Shown one piece after another: positions 5,232 to 6,758 of a DNA stretch of 6,758 nucleotides (position 1 is the stretch's first letter; each line of letters opens with the position of its first letter). A program made the translations under genes and the position numbers. This DNA comes from SIG575 sp045542485 (lineage in GTDB: Bacteria > Bacillota > Clostridia > Oscillospirales > Acutalibacteraceae). The stretch covers positions 1 through 6,758 of the forward strand of contig JAZQLC010000038.1 in the NCBI GenBank assembly GCA_045542485.1. The letters are read 5' to 3'. A model generated the notes under the pieces. That model had not been told where the DNA came from. It did no database searches and worked only from the letters and a program-made list of their open reading frames with translations.

Positions 5232-6582
5232 GGAAGAAAAAGATTTTCTCGAGCTTAACGATCTTCTTGAAAACAACAAATTCACAGTTCTTCACTCTCT
5301 TCTCAAAGAGATGAACCCCGTTGACATCGCTGAATTTCTTGATGCGATTGACGAAAAGCATCTGATTGTAACTTTCCGCATTCTGCCGAAAGACATTTCT
5401 GCTGATGTATTTTCCTATATGGATTCGGATTCTCAGGAAAACATTGTCCGTTCAATCACAGACAGTGAGCTTCACAGCCTTGTTGAAGATATGTACATCG
5501 ACGATACCGTTGATTTTCTTGAGGATGTACCTGCAAACGTGGTAACAAGGGTGCTGAAAGCCACTGACGCCAAAACCCGTGAAACCATCAACCGATTCCT
5601 CAACTACGCTGAGGACACTGCCGGAAGCATAATGACAACGGAGATGGTTCAGCTTCACACTCACCTTAACGCATCGGAAGCCATCGAGCAGATAAGAAAA
5701 ACAGGTATAGACAAAGAAACTATCTACACCTGTTATTGTATTGACGAAAAGCGACATCTTGTCGGTATTCTTGATCTGAAGGATTTGCTTTTGTGTGAGC
5801 CTCACACCCATCTTACTGAGATAATGGACGACGACAAGCAGATTGTTTCCGTTACCACCTCTGACGACCAGGAAACTGTTGCAGATTTAGCGAGAAAGTA
5901 CGACTTGCTCAGTGTGCCCGTAACTGACGCTGAAAACAGACTTGTGGGAATTATCACCATCGACGATATCGTTGACATCATCGAAGAAGAGAACACCGAG
6001 GACTTTGAAAAGATGGCACTTCTCAGTCCCTCTGACGATACTTATCTTAAAACCGGCGTTTTCAAGATGTCAAAAAACAGAATCATCTGGCTTGTTGTGC
6101 TGATGATTTCAGCCACTCTCACGGCCCAGATTATCAGCAAAAAGGAAATGCTTCTTGCAGATTTCGCGTTCCTCATTTCTGCGATGCCTATGCTGATGGG
6201 CACGGGCGGTAACGCAGGAAGTCAGGTTTCAACCCTCGTTATCCGTGGTCTTGCACTGGGTGAACTGAAAATCCGTGACTATTTCAGAATTGTTTTCAAA
6301 GAAATCCGAGTTGCACTGTGTTGCGCAACAGTTCTTGCGGTGCTGAATTTTCTCCGGCTTATGTTGGTAGGCGGCGGTGACTATCTTCAGTATTTTGTAG
6401 TGTCAGCAGCCATGTTCCTGACGGTTATAATAGCAAATGTCATCGGATGTACTCTCCCCATCCTCGCCCGAATCGTAAAACTTGACCCCGCTCTTATGGC
6501 AGGTCCCCTGCTCTCTACAATCGTAGACGCGGCAACACTTTCAATCTATTTCGCAATCGCTCAGCTTGTGCTGATGAGATAA
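5230..6582 (+). CDS. mgtE: Magnesium transporter MgtE
   Basis: A 450-residue Mg2+ channel/transporter of the inner membrane, the usual family length. It has an acidic N-domain (1-125, with the typical LLKEMNPVDIAEFLDAID helix repeats) and two CBS domains (about 130-190 and 195-255) that sense intracellular Mg2+. A plug-helix region precedes five membrane segments near 284-300, 309-324, 358-379, 387-411 and 427-448. The pore signature MLMGTGGNAGSQ (321-332) and Asp433 in STIVDAATLSIYF, the likely equivalent of the TM5 Mg2+-binding aspartate, are intact. The start is TTG at 5230, with GGAG eight bases upstream. A GTG at 5167 would require translating through both leader hairpins without a ribosome site. 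Expression is probably controlled by the upstream attenuator. The right-hand IS lies 37 bases beyond the stop and may have displaced the native terminator; none is visible. Confidence 0.95.
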   Translation: MEEKDFLELNDLLENNKFTVLHSLLKEMNPVDIAEFLDAIDEKHLIVTFRILPKDISADVFSYMDSDSQENIVRSITDSELHSLVEDMYIDDTVDFLEDVPANVVTRVLKATDAKTRETINRFLNYAEDTAGSIMTTEMVQLHTHLNASEAIEQIRKTGIDKETIYTCYCIDEKRHLVGILDLKDLLLCEPHTHLTEIMDDDKQIVSVTTSDDQETVADLARKYDLLSVPVTDAENRLVGIITIDDIVDIIEEENTEDFEKMALLSPSDDTYLKTGVFKMSKNRIIWLVVLMISATLTAQIISKKEMLLADFAFLISAMPMLMGTGGNAGSQVSTLVIRGLALGELKIRDYFRIVFKEIRVALCCATVLAVLNFLRLMLVGGGDYLQYFVVSAAMFLTVIIANVIGCTLPILARIVKLDPALMAGPLLSTIVDAATLSIYFAIAQLVLMR

Positions 6583-6619
6583 AAACAAAAAACAAACAAA
6601 AAAACGCAGTAGTTCAGAA

Positions 6620-6758
6620 TGAACTGGTCCAAATTGTGCAGACAGTACAAAAACACCCACTGTGGTAGAAAATATTAAAAATTAAGCAACAAACTGATTT
6701 CGTTTTTCAAGCGGAGTCAGTTTTGTTTTTAGTTGAATTCTTTCATTGTTATAAAAGT
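6620..6758 (-). mobile_element. Right end of the same IS3-family element, right border copy (inverted)
   Basis: Begins with TGAACTGGTCCAAATTGTGC at 6620, the terminal inverted repeat also found at 140 on the other strand, and continues into the transposase 3' end. The two copies are tail-to-tail: both transposase genes read towards the interior. With the phage genes and mgtE between them, the arrangement resembles an inverted composite transposon. The outer ends and any target duplications lie outside the window, so mobility as a unit cannot be tested. Confidence 0.8.
6682..6758 (-). CDS. IS3-family transposase (OrfB), C-terminal fragment, right copy
   Basis: Reading the minus strand from the window end gives the same residues as the left copy (FYNNERIQLKTKLTPLEKR and then NQFVA), with TAA at 6684-6682. 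It is one base shorter than the left copy at the window edge, so the first codon is partial. It has no differences from the left copy, implying recent transposition or a single collapsed assembly repeat. Confidence 0.78.
   Translation of the reverse strand, partial: FYNNERIQLKTKLTPLEKRNQFVA

Larger units (their letters stand above)
6619..6758. repeat. 140-bp exact inverted repeat, right arm (partner 2-141)
   Basis: Exact reverse complement of 2-141, consisting of the terminal part of an IS3-family element and truncated by the window end. The repeat breaks one base outside the IS boundary, showing that the flanking DNA is different on the two sides and that the match is due to the IS itself. 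Confidence 0.9.

Noticed and set aside
1..6758. Circular element or complete phage genome with terminal repeats
   Set aside because: The terminal repeats are inverted, not direct, and consist of IS sequence. Tail, lysis, replication and integration genes are absent.

Overview
The window looks like DNA from a low-to-mid GC Firmicute, probably a gut Clostridia/Ruminococcaceae-type organism. This is an inference from AGGAGG-type ribosome binding sites, TTG starts, the style of the MgtE protein and the clostridial-phage look of the head genes; no rRNA or marker gene is present. It has three parts: two partial insertion-sequence ends at the borders, a minus-strand phage head/packaging operon (about 138-4889), and a plus-strand magnesium transporter gene, mgtE, with a structured leader (about 5092-6582).

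Borders. Positions 2-141 and 6619-6758 are an exact 140-bp inverted repeat. Each arm encodes the last ~25 residues of an IS3-family (IS150-like) transposase followed by the IS terminal inverted repeat (TGAACTGGTCC...). The same IS end therefore abuts the unique DNA on both sides, in opposite orientation. The window stops inside both copies, so the bodies and outer ends of the elements are not visible. The equal arm lengths also fit a contig that broke at a collapsed repeat.

Phage module. Reading leftwards from 4889: terminase small subunit, terminase large subunit, portal, prohead protease with a Cys/His-rich insert, a small capsid cement/decoration protein, and the major capsid protein. The genes overlap or are separated by 3-19 nt, each with a clear Shine-Dalgarno sequence, so they form one late operon for DNA packaging and head assembly. 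The capsid gene is cut by the left IS, whose first three bases (TGA) supply its stop codon. No tail, lysis, integrase or regulatory genes are present, so this is a prophage remnant or a fragment of a prophage.

mgtE region. Between the divergent terS and mgtE genes lies the most interesting part of the window. A 15-codon ORF (MEPDGCYLNKKEQKD, 5092-5139) has a strong RBS. It is followed at once by a 23-bp stem-loop (5139-5190) and then by an intrinsic terminator hairpin (5194-5222 plus U-tract). The 3' arm of that terminator contains the mgtE Shine-Dalgarno sequence, and its U-tract runs into the TTG start. The second half of the small ORF can pair with the 5' arm of the terminator. This reads as a magnesium-responsive attenuator governed by a leader peptide. 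Its N-terminus, MEPD, matches the start of enterobacterial MgtL (MEPDP...), where acidic and proline residues destabilise ribosomes at low Mg2+. I see no M-box riboswitch, the usual control element of Firmicute mgtE genes. This is a hypothesis built from the sequence, not a demonstrated system.
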